Positions 34,627 through 43,704 of a stretch of 64,000 nt of DNA are shown here, in pieces. Origin of the DNA: Actinokineospora fastidiosa (GTDB lineage Bacteria; Actinomycetota; Actinomycetes; Mycobacteriales; Pseudonocardiaceae); the NCBI RefSeq assembly GCF_014648415.1, contig NZ_BMRB01000002.1:269260-333259 (forward strand), read 5' to 3'. Both the position numbers and the translations under genes were made by a program. A model generated the notes under the pieces. The model did not search any database. It saw nothing but the letters and a program-made list of their open reading frames with translations, and was not told the DNA's origin. How positions within the stretch are numbered: position 1 is the stretch's first letter; the number at the start of each line of letters is the position of its first letter.

Positions 34627-35253
34627 TCAGCTGTCGCAGGCGATGCCGTCGTTGTCGCGGTCGAGGGCGGGCCGGTAGCCGGGCTGTCCTGCGTACAAGG
34701 GCGCGGCGCCCGCGGCTCTGGCGGCCGCGCAGTTGGCGTAGTAGACACCCGGGTCCGGCTCAGGTTCGGGCTCGGGCACGGGTTCCGGCTCGGGCTGCGG
34801 GTTGGGCTTTGGTTTGGGCGAAGGTTCCGGAGAGGGGGACGGAGAGGGAACAGGGTCCGTGGTGGTCGGCGTCGGCTGGTTCGTGGTGGTGTGCTGGATC
34901 TTGTCCACTCGCAGGACGATCGGGTCGCCCTCGACGACGGCGATCACCGTCCAGTTCGATTTCACGATGACGTTGCGCCCGTCCACCGACTCGATTTCGA
35001 CGTCGAAGCCTGCGGCGGTCAGGGCGTCTTGGGCTTGGTCGGCTGTCATGCCCACGAGCCCGGGAGGCAACACCGCCGTCGCGGTGGTCGTCGGCGCGGA
35101 CACGGCAGGGTTCGGGGACCGGTCGTCGACGATTGCGCCCAGCACGGACAGCGCCAACAGCACGGCGAGGGCGATCCACGGCCACCTGCGCTTCCGGTTG
35201 CGCCACCACGTCCGCAGGTCCACAGCGCCTCCTTCACCACTTGAAGAGTCCAT
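34627..35253 (-). CDS. membrane-anchored PASTA-like/Excalibur protein
   Basis: 208 residues. A basic cytoplasmic N-terminus (WWRNRKRRWPW) precedes one membrane helix (IALAVLLALSVLGAI). A PASTA-like domain follows (LVGMTADQAQDALTAAGFDV), which in other proteins binds peptidoglycan fragments. Next comes a long Pro/Glu/Lys/Ser linker and a C-terminal Excalibur calcium-binding motif, DRDNDGIACDS, with two Cys (YANCAAARAAG, ACDS). It is probably an extracellular wall-associated protein. No partner gene is obvious. Confidence 0.8.
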   Translation of the reverse strand: MDSSSGEGGAVDLRTWWRNRKRRWPWIALAVLLALSVLGAIVDDRSPNPAVSAPTTTATAVLPPGLVGMTADQAQDALTAAGFDVEIESVDGRNVIVKSNWTVIAVVEGDPIVLRVDKIQHTTTNQPTPTTTDPVPSPSPSPEPSPKPKPNPQPEPEPVPEPEPEPDPGVYYANCAAARAAGAAPLYAGQPGYRPALDRDNDGIACDS

Positions 35254-35517
35254 GAGCGGATCGCGCCTTCACCACATGGTGTTACCCCTCCGAGGGTTTC
35301 CACCTCATGTGCCGTTGAGAACCGAGAAAGAGAGAAAGGGCCGGGTCGCTGCGGCCACCTTGGGCCTAGTGGTGCTGCGATGGGCAGCCATCAGCGCCTT
35401 GGAGGGCGCGAAACTGGACACCGCTCGCTCCGACGCCCTAAGCACCGAAGGACGGCAAGCAAGTCCCTGTTCCTCTCCTCTGGGATGGCGCATCGAGAAG
35501 CAAGCGACCTGGTCAGG

Positions 35518-36117
35518 TCACGTGCTCCTGAACAGCCGGTCCAGGTGCACGTCGATCGCGGCGAGGGCGTCCTGGGGCTCGATCACGTTGAGTTCGATCA
35601 GGGGCGTGAAGCCGGTGAGGGCGAGGAGCAGGTTGGTCTCGGTCGCCGGGTCGCGGTCGGAGTCGATGTGGCCGTCGGTGATCGCCTGGCGGATCAGTTG
35701 CTCGACGAGGGCTCGCCCTTGGGTGAGGCCGCGGCGCGCCTGCTCGTGGACGGTCTTGTCGTGCAGGGCCTCCAGGACGTAGGCGGCGCTCATCCGGCTG
35801 GTCGCGCGGGCGTCGGCGTGCAGGGGGAGCATTTCCGCGAGCGTCAGTCGCAGCACGTCGCGGGGGTGCGGACGGTCACCGAGCTTTTCGAGCCCCTGCT
35901 GGACGCGCACCGAGGTCTGCTCGGACGCGAAGTCCATGGCGAAGGAGAGCATGGCGGTCCGGGAGGCGAAGTAGTGCTGCAGCTGCCCGAGTGACATGCC
36001 CGCCTCCTGCGCCACCACGCGCATCGTCAGCTGGGTGACGCCGCGCTGCTCCACCACCCGCCACAGTGCGCGGGCGATCGCTTCGCGGCGTCCGCGGTGA
36101 TCCACCTGTTTCGGCAT
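35518..36117 (-). CDS. TetR-family regulator (BetI-like)
   Basis: 199 residues. The HTH region is REAIARALWRVVEQRGVTQL, then TMRVVAQEAGMSLGQLQHYF and ASRTAMLSFAMDF. The 'SLGQLQHYFxSR' turn is typical of BetI-like TetR members with a TetR_C domain. It diverges from the carboxylesterase gene, with about 96 bp between starts, so it probably represses that enzyme and itself. Confidence 0.85.
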   Translation of the reverse strand: MPKQVDHRGRREAIARALWRVVEQRGVTQLTMRVVAQEAGMSLGQLQHYFASRTAMLSFAMDFASEQTSVRVQQGLEKLGDRPHPRDVLRLTLAEMLPLHADARATSRMSAAYVLEALHDKTVHEQARRGLTQGRALVEQLIRQAITDGHIDSDRDPATETNLLLALTGFTPLIELNVIEPQDALAAIDVHLDRLFRST

Positions 36118-36149
36118 CGCCCGCCCCTCCTCTTACCCGGGATCGTTCC

Positions 36150-36172
36150 AATACAGTTGACATAATACACCT
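36150..36172. promoter_or_regulatory. candidate TetR operator/promoter between regulator and esterase
   Basis: CAATACAGTTGACATAATACACC contains AATACA twice, 14 bp apart, and a TTGACA (36157-36162) that could be a -35 for the esterase. It is the AT-richest stretch in the 96-bp divergent region. Assigned by position and composition only. Confidence 0.35.
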
Positions 36173-36213
36173 GACCCATAATCCTGGGGTCCACTCAAGG
36201 GGAGGGAGTTCTC

Positions 36214-37704
36214 ATGTCCGAGCCGCCGAAGGTACGGACCACGGAAGGCGTGGTGCAGGGACTCCAGCGGCAGGGGCACGCGGTGTTCCGCGGCATCCCC
36301 TACGCCCGACCCCCGGTCGGAGCGCTCCGCTTCGCCGCGCCCGCGCCGCCGCATCGCTGGGAGGGGACGAGGCAGGCGGTCGAGTTCGGCCCCATGGCGC
36401 CGCTGTCCCTGCCGATCGACGTGTCCCCGCAGGGCACCGACTGGCTGACACTCAACGTCGGCACTCCGGATCCCGGCGCGGCGGGACTGCCGGTGCTGGT
36501 GTGGATCCCCGTGGGCGGCTACCTCTCGGCGACGTCGAGCGATCCGATGTACGACCCGGCAGCGCTAACCGGGGCGGGAGTCGTCGTGGTGACCATCAAC
36601 TGCCGCGTGGGCGCGGAGGGGTTCGCGTTCCTCGACGACGCGCCGCCCAACCGCGGTTTCCTCGACCAGATCGCGGCGCTGGAGTGGGTGCAGCGCAACA
36701 TCGCCGCCTTCGGCGGCGACCCCGGCCGGGTCACCGTGGGCGGGGTGTCCGCCGGAGCGGGCTCGGTCGCCGCCCTGCTGACGATGAAGTCCGCGCGCGG
36801 CCTGTTCCGGCGGGCCATCGCCCATTCGGTGCCGGGGCTGTTCAGCACCCCCGCGCTGGCCCGGCAGGTCACCGCCGCGTTCGTGGACCGGGTCGGCGCG
36901 GCGGCCCCCACCGCCGAGGCTCTGCGCGACATCGACCCATGGCACCTGGCCGCCGAGCTCACCTCCTTCAACGCTGGCCTCCACGCGCACCGGGCGAGCT
37001 GGGGACGCCTCACGGAGACCGGCACCGCGCTCTGCCCCGTCGTCGACGGCGAGGTCCTCCCGGAGACGCCGTGGCCCGCGCTGGCCAGCGCGCGAGCGAG
37101 CGGGACCGAACTGCTCGTCGGCCACGCCCGAGACGAGTTCCGGTACTTCAGCGTCGTGAGTGGACGGTATGGCACCTTCACCGAGAAGGACGCCCACGCG
37201 GCCCTGGAACTGCTTGCCCCGCAGCCGGACGGCGCGCGGGCCTACCGTGCCGCGTTCCCGCAGGCAGGCCCGGAGGAACTGGTGGAGGCGGTGTACTCCG
37301 ACGCCCTCTTCCGCATGCCGTCACAGAAGCTGGCCGAGGCGAACGCCGCAGCAGGCGGCACCTCGTACCTGTTCGAACTGTGCTGGGTCGCCCCGCCCCT
37401 CGGCGGAATCCTGGGCGCCTGCCACAGCCTCGACCTGCCCCTGGCGTTCGGCACGCTGGACAGCCCCGTCGGCACCCAGCTCATCGGCGAGGAGCCCACT
37501 CCCGAGGCCGTCGCGCTCTCCCGCGAACTCCAGGAGACCTGGGCCCGCTTCATCACCACCGGCGACGCGGGCTGGCCCGCTCACCGGCCCGGCGAGTACC
37601 TCACCCGCACCCTGGACACCGAGTCGAAGACCCTGCCCTACCCCGAAGAGGCATCCCGCCGGATCTGGGAAGGCCACTCCCCCGCTCCTTTCGATCTGTC
37701 GTAA
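36214..37704 (+). CDS. type B carboxylesterase
   Basis: 496 residues with no signal peptide, so likely cytoplasmic. It opens VRTTEGVVQGLQRQGHAVFR and GIPYARPPVGALRF, the usual start of carboxylesterase type B. The nucleophile elbow is GGVSAGAGS with Ser179; canonical members have GESAG, so Val replaces Glu. An oxyanion region GGYLSATSSD differs from the usual GGxF. DEF and HSLDLPLAFG provide the rest of the likely triad. The ATG at 36214 follows GGGGAGGGA. It may hydrolyse an ester ligand sensed by the divergent TetR. Confidence 0.85.
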   Translation: MSEPPKVRTTEGVVQGLQRQGHAVFRGIPYARPPVGALRFAAPAPPHRWEGTRQAVEFGPMAPLSLPIDVSPQGTDWLTLNVGTPDPGAAGLPVLVWIPVGGYLSATSSDPMYDPAALTGAGVVVVTINCRVGAEGFAFLDDAPPNRGFLDQIAALEWVQRNIAAFGGDPGRVTVGGVSAGAGSVAALLTMKSARGLFRRAIAHSVPGLFSTPALARQVTAAFVDRVGAAAPTAEALRDIDPWHLAAELTSFNAGLHAHRASWGRLTETGTALCPVVDGEVLPETPWPALASARASGTELLVGHARDEFRYFSVVSGRYGTFTEKDAHAALELLAPQPDGARAYRAAFPQAGPEELVEAVYSDALFRMPSQKLAEANAAAGGTSYLFELCWVAPPLGGILGACHSLDLPLAFGTLDSPVGTQLIGEEPTPEAVALSRELQETWARFITTGDAGWPAHRPGEYLTRTLDTESKTLPYPEEASRRIWEGHSPAPFDLS

Positions 37705-37850
37705 TGTGGTCCCTTCCCTTCGTCGGATATGCGTAGCTCGCATTGGGATTGTGGGTTGTTCGCCCCTCACGGCCCCCGTGCAGCACACCTAGGTTGAAGG
37801 TGTCAGTTGATGAGGTGGTCCACCACCTCGACAAGGGGGAAGGGAATCTC

Positions 37851-38300
37851 ATGCGTGGAGGCAGAGTTCTTGCCGTCATCGCCATGATCGTGGCGATGCT
37901 GGGCGCCGGGTTCGGTGTGGCGGCGGCGGAGAGTGGGGGAGTCGCCGCCGCGAACGGGGTCGTGGCGGCGGGGAAGACGGGGCGCGTGGACGCGTGCTTC
38001 GCCGGGGCCTGTGGCAGCGCGACGTTCACGCGGGTCAACAGCCAGTACTACAAGCCGGTGAAGATGTCGGTCAAGGACAACAAGTGCGACGGGCACCCGG
38101 TCTACATCCAGGCGGGCGTCTGGGACATCACGAGCATGACCGCTCCCACCTGGCTGCCCGCGCGGTACAACAAGTCGGGCTGCAAGGGCGGGTACGCGGT
38201 GTTCAACTCCTACATCAAGTGGAAGTACCCGATCAAGGGCCTGGTGTTCCGCGTGTGCGTCGACGACGCCGGGCCGAACACCTGCCGCACGGCGCACTGA
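37851..38300 (+). CDS. secreted protein of unknown function
   Basis: 149 residues. The signal peptide is MRGGRVLAVIAMIVAMLGAG, cleaved near AAAES. The mature domain has six cysteines (DACFAGACG, NKCDG, SGCKG, VCVDD, NTCRT), suggesting three disulfides. Aromatic, basic stretches (YIKWKYPIKGLVFRVC) suggest a beta fold. An AGGGGGAAGGGA ribosome site precedes the ATG. Family not recognised. A strong terminator follows. Confidence 0.7.
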   Translation: MRGGRVLAVIAMIVAMLGAGFGVAAAESGGVAAANGVVAAGKTGRVDACFAGACGSATFTRVNSQYYKPVKMSVKDNKCDGHPVYIQAGVWDITSMTAPTWLPARYNKSGCKGGYAVFNSYIKWKYPIKGLVFRVCVDDAGPNTCRTAH

Positions 38301-38305
38301 GTGAC

Positions 38306-38336
38306 CTCGGCCCGGGGCCGCCCGCCCCGGGCCGAG
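38306..38336 (+). terminator. 13-bp GC hairpin terminator
   Basis: CTCGGCCCGGGGC and its exact complement around a 5-nt loop, starting 5 nt after the stop of the secreted protein. Confidence 0.7.
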
Positions 38337-38972
38337 CGGCAGGTCAGGACGGGGCGATGCGGTAGCGGAAGGTGCGGGTCATGGCAGGTGGACGGAGTGT
38401 GCCGCGGAGTCTGGTTGACCGTTGTGCCTACGCGGGTCATCACCCCACCGGGGCCGAGTGACCACGAGATCGGCGATCTGGATGCCTTACAGCCGAGTGC
38501 GGAACGCCGTCTGATGAGATTGGTATGCACGAACACCACCACGAACAACCCCATCGCGAGCACGGCGGTCCCGCCGTGAACAGCGGCACCCACAGCAGCC
38601 CAGCGGGCCTCCGCCACATCTCGGTGCAGGCTGGGTCTCCTCGGGCCGCCGCACTGGCGACGCATCGCTTCACGGGGGTCCGGCTGACACGTCATCAGGA
38701 TCATCACCATCTCGTGCTTGGCCCAGCGGCCGAATCCGCGTACCCGTAGCGCTGGTTCTCCAGAACCGATCGGACCGTGCTGGGTTCTCAGCCGTCCGCC
38801 GCGACCTGTGGCGGTTCTGGTCTGGCCGCCGTGCCGGTGGGCAGGCGATGCCGTACTGGTGGTTCGGGCTGCGTCGGGCCGCAGCCGAGGAGGCCCGGCA
38901 GGCACCGCCCATGCTGCCGGGCCGTTCGAGTCCGTTGTGCGCGTTCTTCTGTGGCGGCTGTTGGTTAAGCCG
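38337..38972. other. no convincing gene
   Basis: A minus-strand frame around 38440-38660 contains one hydrophobic stretch (VLAMGLFVVVFVHT) after GGTA, and could be the relic of a small membrane protein. It has no good start site, and its surroundings are Arg/Pro-rich in every frame. Nothing else is supported. Confidence 0.4.
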
Positions 38973-40010
38973 CTAACGGTCGGCGGGCACGGATGCGGTT
39001 TCGGGCGGTGAGGTGCCAGGTTGCCGAGGTGCCGCGGCGCGCTGGGTGCCGATCAGGCACAGCACCGCGCCTAGTGCGATCCAAGCGGCCAGCACGGTGA
39101 TGGCCTGGTCGGCGCCGCGGCCGTCGAAGAAGGCCGTTGAGCGGAGTAGGTGGCCGCCTGCCCCGGGCGGCAGCAGTTGGCCGAGTGTGCCGGTCCAGCC
39201 GGGCAGCATCTCGGGTGCGGTGGCTGTGCCCGAGAGGGGGTTGGCGATGAGCACCAGGCCGACGGCGCCGATCCCGATGCCCGCGTACCCGAGCAGGGAT
39301 TCCAGCCCGAGGACGGTGAGGGAGGTGGCAGCGACGGCCAAAGCGATCGCGCCGGCGTTGGCCGGATACGACCCGCTCAGCGAGCCGAGCCAGAACTGCA
39401 GGATCGCGGCCACTGCCAGGCCGCCGGTCACCGCGAAGGCGAGTGCGCCGGTGATCCGGCGGCCGGTGCCGCGCACGAGCCTCGTCAGCAGCACCGCGGC
39501 CAGCAGGCCGCCCATGACCAGCGGGAAGGCGCCCGCGGCCAGGCCCGCGCCGCGCGGGTCGTCGGCGGGCAGGGCGGCGAGGTCGCGGACGGCGGTCGGT
39601 GCGCCGGGCTCCCCCGGCCGGCCGAGACCGGTCGCCATGGTCCGCAGGGTCTGGGCGATCGCGGTGCTGCCGCCGGAGGCGACGAGGACCTGCGGGCTGC
39701 CGGAAGTGAGGTCGATCGCCCCGTACACCTGCCGGTCGCGGATGAGTTCTTCCGCCGTCGCGGTGTCGGCGACCTCGGTGACGTCGAAGCCGCCCGGCAG
39801 CCGCTGGTCGAGCGCGGCGCGGACCGGCGCGACGGCGGCGGCGGGTCCGGCGACGGCGATCGGGACATCGTGCGGCGACGACCGCACCGACGGCCAGGCG
39901 AAGGCGACGAGCAGCACGCTGATGATCGCCGTGAGAACGCCGACCACTCCGGCCACTATCGGCCATGGTGACGGCTGGGCGCCTGCGGCGAGCGGTGCTC
40001 GCGTGGTCAT
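38973..40010 (-). CDS. multi-pass membrane protein of ECF41 operon
   Basis: 345 residues. The first helix is at residues 15-36 (IVAGVVGVLTAIISVLLVAF). An extracellular domain of about 130 residues follows, rich in Ala/Pro. Five or more helices fill the C-terminal half (FPLVMGGLLAAVLLTRLV; AGAIALAVAATSLTVLGLE; AITVLAAWIALGAVLCLIG). This layout resembles YhgE/Pip or ABC-2-like membrane proteins without an ATPase. It starts 35 nt after the sigma factor gene in the same direction and is likely co-transcribed. Substrate unknown. Confidence 0.7.
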   Translation of the reverse strand: MTTRAPLAAGAQPSPWPIVAGVVGVLTAIISVLLVAFAWPSVRSSPHDVPIAVAGPAAAVAPVRAALDQRLPGGFDVTEVADTATAEELIRDRQVYGAIDLTSGSPQVLVASGGSTAIAQTLRTMATGLGRPGEPGAPTAVRDLAALPADDPRGAGLAAGAFPLVMGGLLAAVLLTRLVRGTGRRITGALAFAVTGGLAVAAILQFWLGSLSGSYPANAGAIALAVAATSLTVLGLESLLGYAGIGIGAVGLVLIANPLSGTATAPEMLPGWTGTLGQLLPPGAGGHLLRSTAFFDGRGADQAITVLAAWIALGAVLCLIGTQRAAAPRQPGTSPPETASVPADR

Positions 40011-40045
40011 GCCTACTCCTCGGACAGTGGGGCCGTGAGCGCTGC

Positions 40046-40957
40046 TCATCGCAGGCTGAGCGGGGTCTCGGACTCGATGTGGGTCAGCTTGCGCGGGTTG
40101 CGGACGAAGTACAGGCCGGTGATGCGGTCGTCCTCGACCCGCATCGCGATGACGCCGTCGAGTTCGCCGTTGACGTGCAGGGTCAGCGCTGGGCCGCCGT
40201 TGACCGCGGTCAGCTCGACGGTGAGTTCGACGTCGTGCTTGGTGAGGCCGCCGACGATGAAGCGGGCCACCTTGTCGGCGCCGATGACCGGCCGCGGGGT
40301 GGCCTGCTTGACGCCGCCGCCGTCGCTGATCGCCACGACGTCGGGGGCGAGCACGTCGAGCAGGCCCTGCAGGTCCCGGGTGGCCAGCGCGCGCCGGAAC
40401 GCCCGGGCGGCGGCCTCGGCCTGGTCCGCGGTGACGGAGCGGCGCGGGCGGCGGGCCTCGACGTGGCGGCGGGCGCGGTGGGCGATCTGGTGCACGGCCG
40501 CCGGGGTCTTGTCGACCGCGGCCGCGATCTCGTCGTAGCCGAACCCGAACGCCTCGCGCAGCACGAACACCGCCCTCTCGGTCGGGCTCAGCGTCTCGAG
40601 CACGAGCATCAGCGCCATCGACACGCTCTCGGCGAGTTCGACGTCGGCCGCGACGTCCGGGGTGGTGCGCAGCGGCTCGGGCAGCCAGGAACCGACATAC
40701 GACTCCCTGCGGCGTTTCAGCGACCGCAGCCGGTTGAGCGCCTGCCGGGTGGTGATCCGGACCAGGTACGCGCGGGGGTCGGCGACAGCGGTCGCGTCGA
40801 CCGCGACCCAGCGCAGCCAAGTCTCCTGCAGGACGTCGTCGGCGTCGGCTCCCGAGCCGACCATCTCGTAGGCGACGGTGAACAGCAGCCTGCGGTGGGC
40901 GAGGAACGTCTCCGTCGCCTCGATGACGGCGCGGTCGCCCGGTTCCTTCGTGGTCAT
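40046..40957 (-). CDS. ECF41-type RNA polymerase sigma factor (SigJ-like)
   Basis: 303 residues. Sigma region 2 is FLAHRRLLFTVAYEMVGSGA, then DVLQETWLRW and PRAYLVRITTRQALNRLRS. Region 4 is LSPTERAVFVLREAFGFGYD, EIAAAVDKTPAAVHQIAHRA. A C-terminal SnoaL-like extension (residues ~175-303) and the linker motif WLPEPL identify the ECF41 group, in which the extension regulates sigma activity in place of an anti-sigma factor. The C-terminal RNPRKLTHI is also typical. It sits between an oxidoreductase and a membrane gene. ECF41 genes usually neighbour an oxidoreductase, carboxymuconolactone decarboxylase or epimerase, as here. Confidence 0.9.
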   Translation of the reverse strand: MTTKEPGDRAVIEATETFLAHRRLLFTVAYEMVGSGADADDVLQETWLRWVAVDATAVADPRAYLVRITTRQALNRLRSLKRRRESYVGSWLPEPLRTTPDVAADVELAESVSMALMLVLETLSPTERAVFVLREAFGFGYDEIAAAVDKTPAAVHQIAHRARRHVEARRPRRSVTADQAEAAARAFRRALATRDLQGLLDVLAPDVVAISDGGGVKQATPRPVIGADKVARFIVGGLTKHDVELTVELTAVNGGPALTLHVNGELDGVIAMRVEDDRITGLYFVRNPRKLTHIESETPLSLR

Positions 40958-40996
40958 CTGGGTCTCCCGTCCTGGCGCGGCGACCGCGCTCGTGTC

Positions 40997-42187
40997 CTAT
41001 GTGAGCGGTGCCGCGACGTTCTCACGCCGCGCCTGCAGCAGCTGCGGCCGGTGCTTGCCGTCCTTCGGCCAGTGGTGCGAGCCGGGCTTGCGCGCCTCGG
41101 TCACCAGGTGCTTGACGCTGGCCTCGCAGGAGAACTCCTTCAGCTTCTTCCCCGCGCCCCCGCTGAAGTAGACCGGCACCGCGGTCTCGTCCTTGCGCGC
41201 GAGCTGGAAGATCCCCGCCTGCCTGCCGAAGCTGATGCACATTGCCGGGAACGCCAAATCGATCGGCTTCGGCTGCTCGCCCGCGATCCGGCTCAGCACC
41301 GTGTCGGCGGCGTGGGCGCCCAGGCACCCCGCGGCGTAGGCGCTCATCCGGAACGGCAGGCCGGACGGCGCGGACGAGTCCCCCGCCGCGACGATGCGCT
41401 CATCGTCGACACTGGTCAGGGTCTCGTCGGTGAGCAGGCGCCCGACGGCGTCGGTGCGCAACCCGCTGCGGGCGGCCAGGTCGGGCACCTCGAAGCCCGC
41501 TGCCCAGAGCGTGACCCGGCTCGGCAGGGTCCGGCCGTCACCGAGTTCCACGGCGTCCGGCGTCACCGCGGTGACCGCCGTCTCCTGGCCTTCGACGAGC
41601 GTGACCCCGAGCCTGGCGAGGTACTTGCGGGCCTTGCGCCGAGCCCGGGGGTGCAGGTACGGGCCGACGACACCGCCGCAGACCAGGGTGACGGCGCGCC
41701 CCTGCTCGGCCAGCTCCGCCGCCGTCTCGATGCCGGTCGGACCGCCGCCGACGACCGTCACCGCTGCCGCCATGGGCGTGTCGTCGAGCACGGACCGCAC
41801 CCGCTGCGCCGCCTCCAGGGTCGCCACCGGGTAGGCGAACTCGGCCGCGCCCGGGACCCGCGGGCCCGCACTGCCGCTGCCGACCGCGTAGACCAGGTGG
41901 TCGTAGCCGATGTCGTCGCCGTCGGCCACCACCAGGCTGCGCCCGGCAGCGTCGATCCGGGTCGCGCTGTCGACGACCAGCCGGACCCGGTCGGCCAGGA
42001 CGTCCTCGTAGGCGACGACCGCGTCGTGGGTGCCCGCCACCAGCTGGTGCAGCCGCAGCCGCGGGACGAAGACGGGACGTGGATTGACCACCGTCACCGT
42101 CACGTCGTCGCGCCGGGTCAGGCGGTTGGCCGCCATCACCCCGGCGTACCCGCCGCCGACCACGACCACCTCGATGTTCTTGCCCAT
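40997..42187 (-). CDS. NDH-2-like FAD-dependent oxidoreductase
   Basis: 396 residues. FAD-binding GGGYAGVMAANRL is near residue 11, and the NAD(P)-binding VTVVGGGPTGIETAAELAEQ near 150. The second FAD motif is DDERIVAAGDSSAP. The protein resembles type II NADH:quinone oxidoreductases or sulfide:quinone-type enzymes but has no obvious C-terminal membrane helix. The ATG at 42187 follows AAGGGGA; the frame remains open upstream. It is the usual redox partner of an ECF41 sigma factor and is first in the operon. Confidence 0.87.
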   Translation of the reverse strand: MGKNIEVVVVGGGYAGVMAANRLTRRDDVTVTVVNPRPVFVPRLRLHQLVAGTHDAVVAYEDVLADRVRLVVDSATRIDAAGRSLVVADGDDIGYDHLVYAVGSGSAGPRVPGAAEFAYPVATLEAAQRVRSVLDDTPMAAAVTVVGGGPTGIETAAELAEQGRAVTLVCGGVVGPYLHPRARRKARKYLARLGVTLVEGQETAVTAVTPDAVELGDGRTLPSRVTLWAAGFEVPDLAARSGLRTDAVGRLLTDETLTSVDDERIVAAGDSSAPSGLPFRMSAYAAGCLGAHAADTVLSRIAGEQPKPIDLAFPAMCISFGRQAGIFQLARKDETAVPVYFSGGAGKKLKEFSCEASVKHLVTEARKPGSHHWPKDGKHRPQLLQARRENVAAPLT

Positions 42188-42219
42188 GCTGTCCCCTTTG
42201 CTCGGAGGTTCGGCCACAA

Positions 42220-42246
42220 GACACCGGGCGCGCCCCGATCCTGACA
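42220..42246 (-). promoter_or_regulatory. candidate ECF41-dependent promoter
   Basis: Read on the minus strand, TGTCAGG (42246-42240) is followed after 16 nt by TGTC (42223-42220), 33 nt before the oxidoreductase start. ECF41 promoters are known to have a TGTCACA-like -35 and a CGTC -10. The match is close, and this would let the sigma factor drive its own operon. Confidence 0.45.
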
Positions 42247-42504
42247 GCGTGTGAAGCAGATCACCCGCCGCCGGGTTCCTCCAGGCGGTGGACGGCGGCG
42301 GTAGCGGGGGGACAGCAACTCGGAGGGGAGTGGTCGAGCACGAACACGTGTCGGCTCCGTTGAACACCGGCGGCCCGGCGGCCGACGCGGGCGGCAGCTG
42401 CTGACCCTCGCTGTGCTCTGCTCCACCGACCGCCCGGTGGACGGGCGGATACCCGAAGCCGGGGTGGGTGTCCGGTGGTGGAGTCGTGGGGTGAGACTGG
42501 CTCT

Positions 42505-42888
42505 GTGAAGGCGACTGTGTGGGTCGACGGCTGGCAGATGCAGTGTTGCGGGGAGCCGTTCGTGGTGGGTTCCCGGGTGGTGTGGTCGGTCACCGAGCCC
42601 GACTCGGAGTGGCTGGCGGTGGTCGCGGGTCCGGCGCTGGCGGCCGGGGTGACCCACGCCGAGGAGCACCACAGTGACGGCCAGCGGGACCTGGATTCCC
42701 TGGAGGGAGTCGTCGTGGCGATCCGCGCGGTGCACTATCGGGCGGCGCCGGATCCGTACGGTGATCCGCGGCAGCTCCACCCCGTCGCAGGGTCGGCGAA
42801 GATCGTCACTGTCGAAGAAGCGACCGGGTGGGACGAGGTCGAGGACTTGAGCTTCGCGGGCTATCTCGTCGACCTCGGCGAGCGTTGA
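42505..42888 (+). CDS. DUF6578-like protein
   Basis: 127 residues from GTG at 42505 (VKATVWVDGWQMQCCGEPFV), which matches the start of a small actinobacterial family of unknown function whose N-terminus is 'VWVDxWQMQCCGEPF'. The QCCGE pair of cysteines may bind metal. The rest is acidic and beta-rich (SVTEPDSEWLAVVAG). A start at 42475 is also open in frame. Convergent with the methyltransferase gene. Confidence 0.72.
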   Translation: MKATVWVDGWQMQCCGEPFVVGSRVVWSVTEPDSEWLAVVAGPALAAGVTHAEEHHSDGQRDLDSLEGVVVAIRAVHYRAAPDPYGDPRQLHPVAGSAKIVTVEEATGWDEVEDLSFAGYLVDLGER

Positions 42889-42946
42889 TGGTCGTGGGCA
42901 CGCGAATCTCGTGGGATCACTGGTCGCGCGGGGCTGCTAGTCAATC

Positions 42947-43702
42947 TCAGTCGGCTTGGAGGACGAAGAACAGGAAGCCCAGGAAGCTTGTGCCCGCGAG
43001 TTCCTGGAACACCTCGGGGAACACGTCGCGGGCCGTGGGCGCAGGTGGTGGCTCGCTGATGACGGTGATGCGGAAGCCTGCCGCGGTGAAGGCGTCGGTC
43101 ATCGCGTGGAGCGGGCGGTCCCAGAAGGTCAAACTGACGGTCTGCCCGCCCAGGGTCCACTCCTCGGTTCGGTTGCGGGTCTGGAAGTAGTCGGGCTTCT
43201 CCCCGGCCATGCGCTGCATCAGGGTGATGACGAACGGGTGCTCGACCGAGACGATCAGCCGCCCGCCCGGCCTCAGCACGCGGCGCAGTTCGGCCAGTGT
43301 CGGGCCCCAGTCCCGCAGGTAGTGCAGCACCAGGGAGGCGATGACGTCGTCGAACGCATCGTCGGGGAAGGGCAGCGGGTCGGCCAGGTCGGCGACCCGC
43401 AGGTCCGCGGCGGCGCCCAACCGCCGCCGGGCCAGCTCCAGCATCCCGGCGCTCGCGTCGACGCCGGTCACGGCCGCGCCTCGGTCGCGCAGCGCGGCGA
43501 ACAGGGGGCCCGAGCCGCAGCCCGCGTCGAGGATTCGCCGTCCGGTCACGTCTCCGGCGAGCTCCAGCATCGCGGGCCGCTCGTAGTAGGCGTTCATGAG
43601 GCTGTTCTCGTTCTCGGCCGTGTACGCCTCGGCGATGCTGTCGTAGCCGTTCGCCTGGGCCGGACCAGCGGGAAGCGCGAGGCCTTCCGGAGTCGACGTC
43701 AT
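42947..43702 (-). CDS. class I SAM-dependent methyltransferase
   Basis: 251 residues. Motif I is RILDAGCGSGPLFAALRDRG, followed by VTGVDASAGMLELARRRLGA (motif II) and SLVLHYLRDWGPTLAELRRV with LRPGGRLIVSVEHP. The Methyltransf_11-type order is complete. The substrate-binding C-terminus has FWDRPLHAMTDAFTAAGFRI. It starts 2 nt after the stop of the SARP-NACHT gene, so the two are tightly co-expressed. Confidence 0.88.
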   Translation of the reverse strand: MTSTPEGLALPAGPAQANGYDSIAEAYTAENENSLMNAYYERPAMLELAGDVTGRRILDAGCGSGPLFAALRDRGAAVTGVDASAGMLELARRRLGAAADLRVADLADPLPFPDDAFDDVIASLVLHYLRDWGPTLAELRRVLRPGGRLIVSVEHPFVITLMQRMAGEKPDYFQTRNRTEEWTLGGQTVSLTFWDRPLHAMTDAFTAAGFRITVISEPPPAPTARDVFPEVFQELAGTSFLGFLFFVLQAD

Positions 43703-43704
43703 GC

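Noticed and set aside
38210-38905. 231-residue minus-strand frame with one hydrophobic stretch
   Set aside because: It overlaps the terminator and the end of a well-supported gene, and it lacks a credible start.
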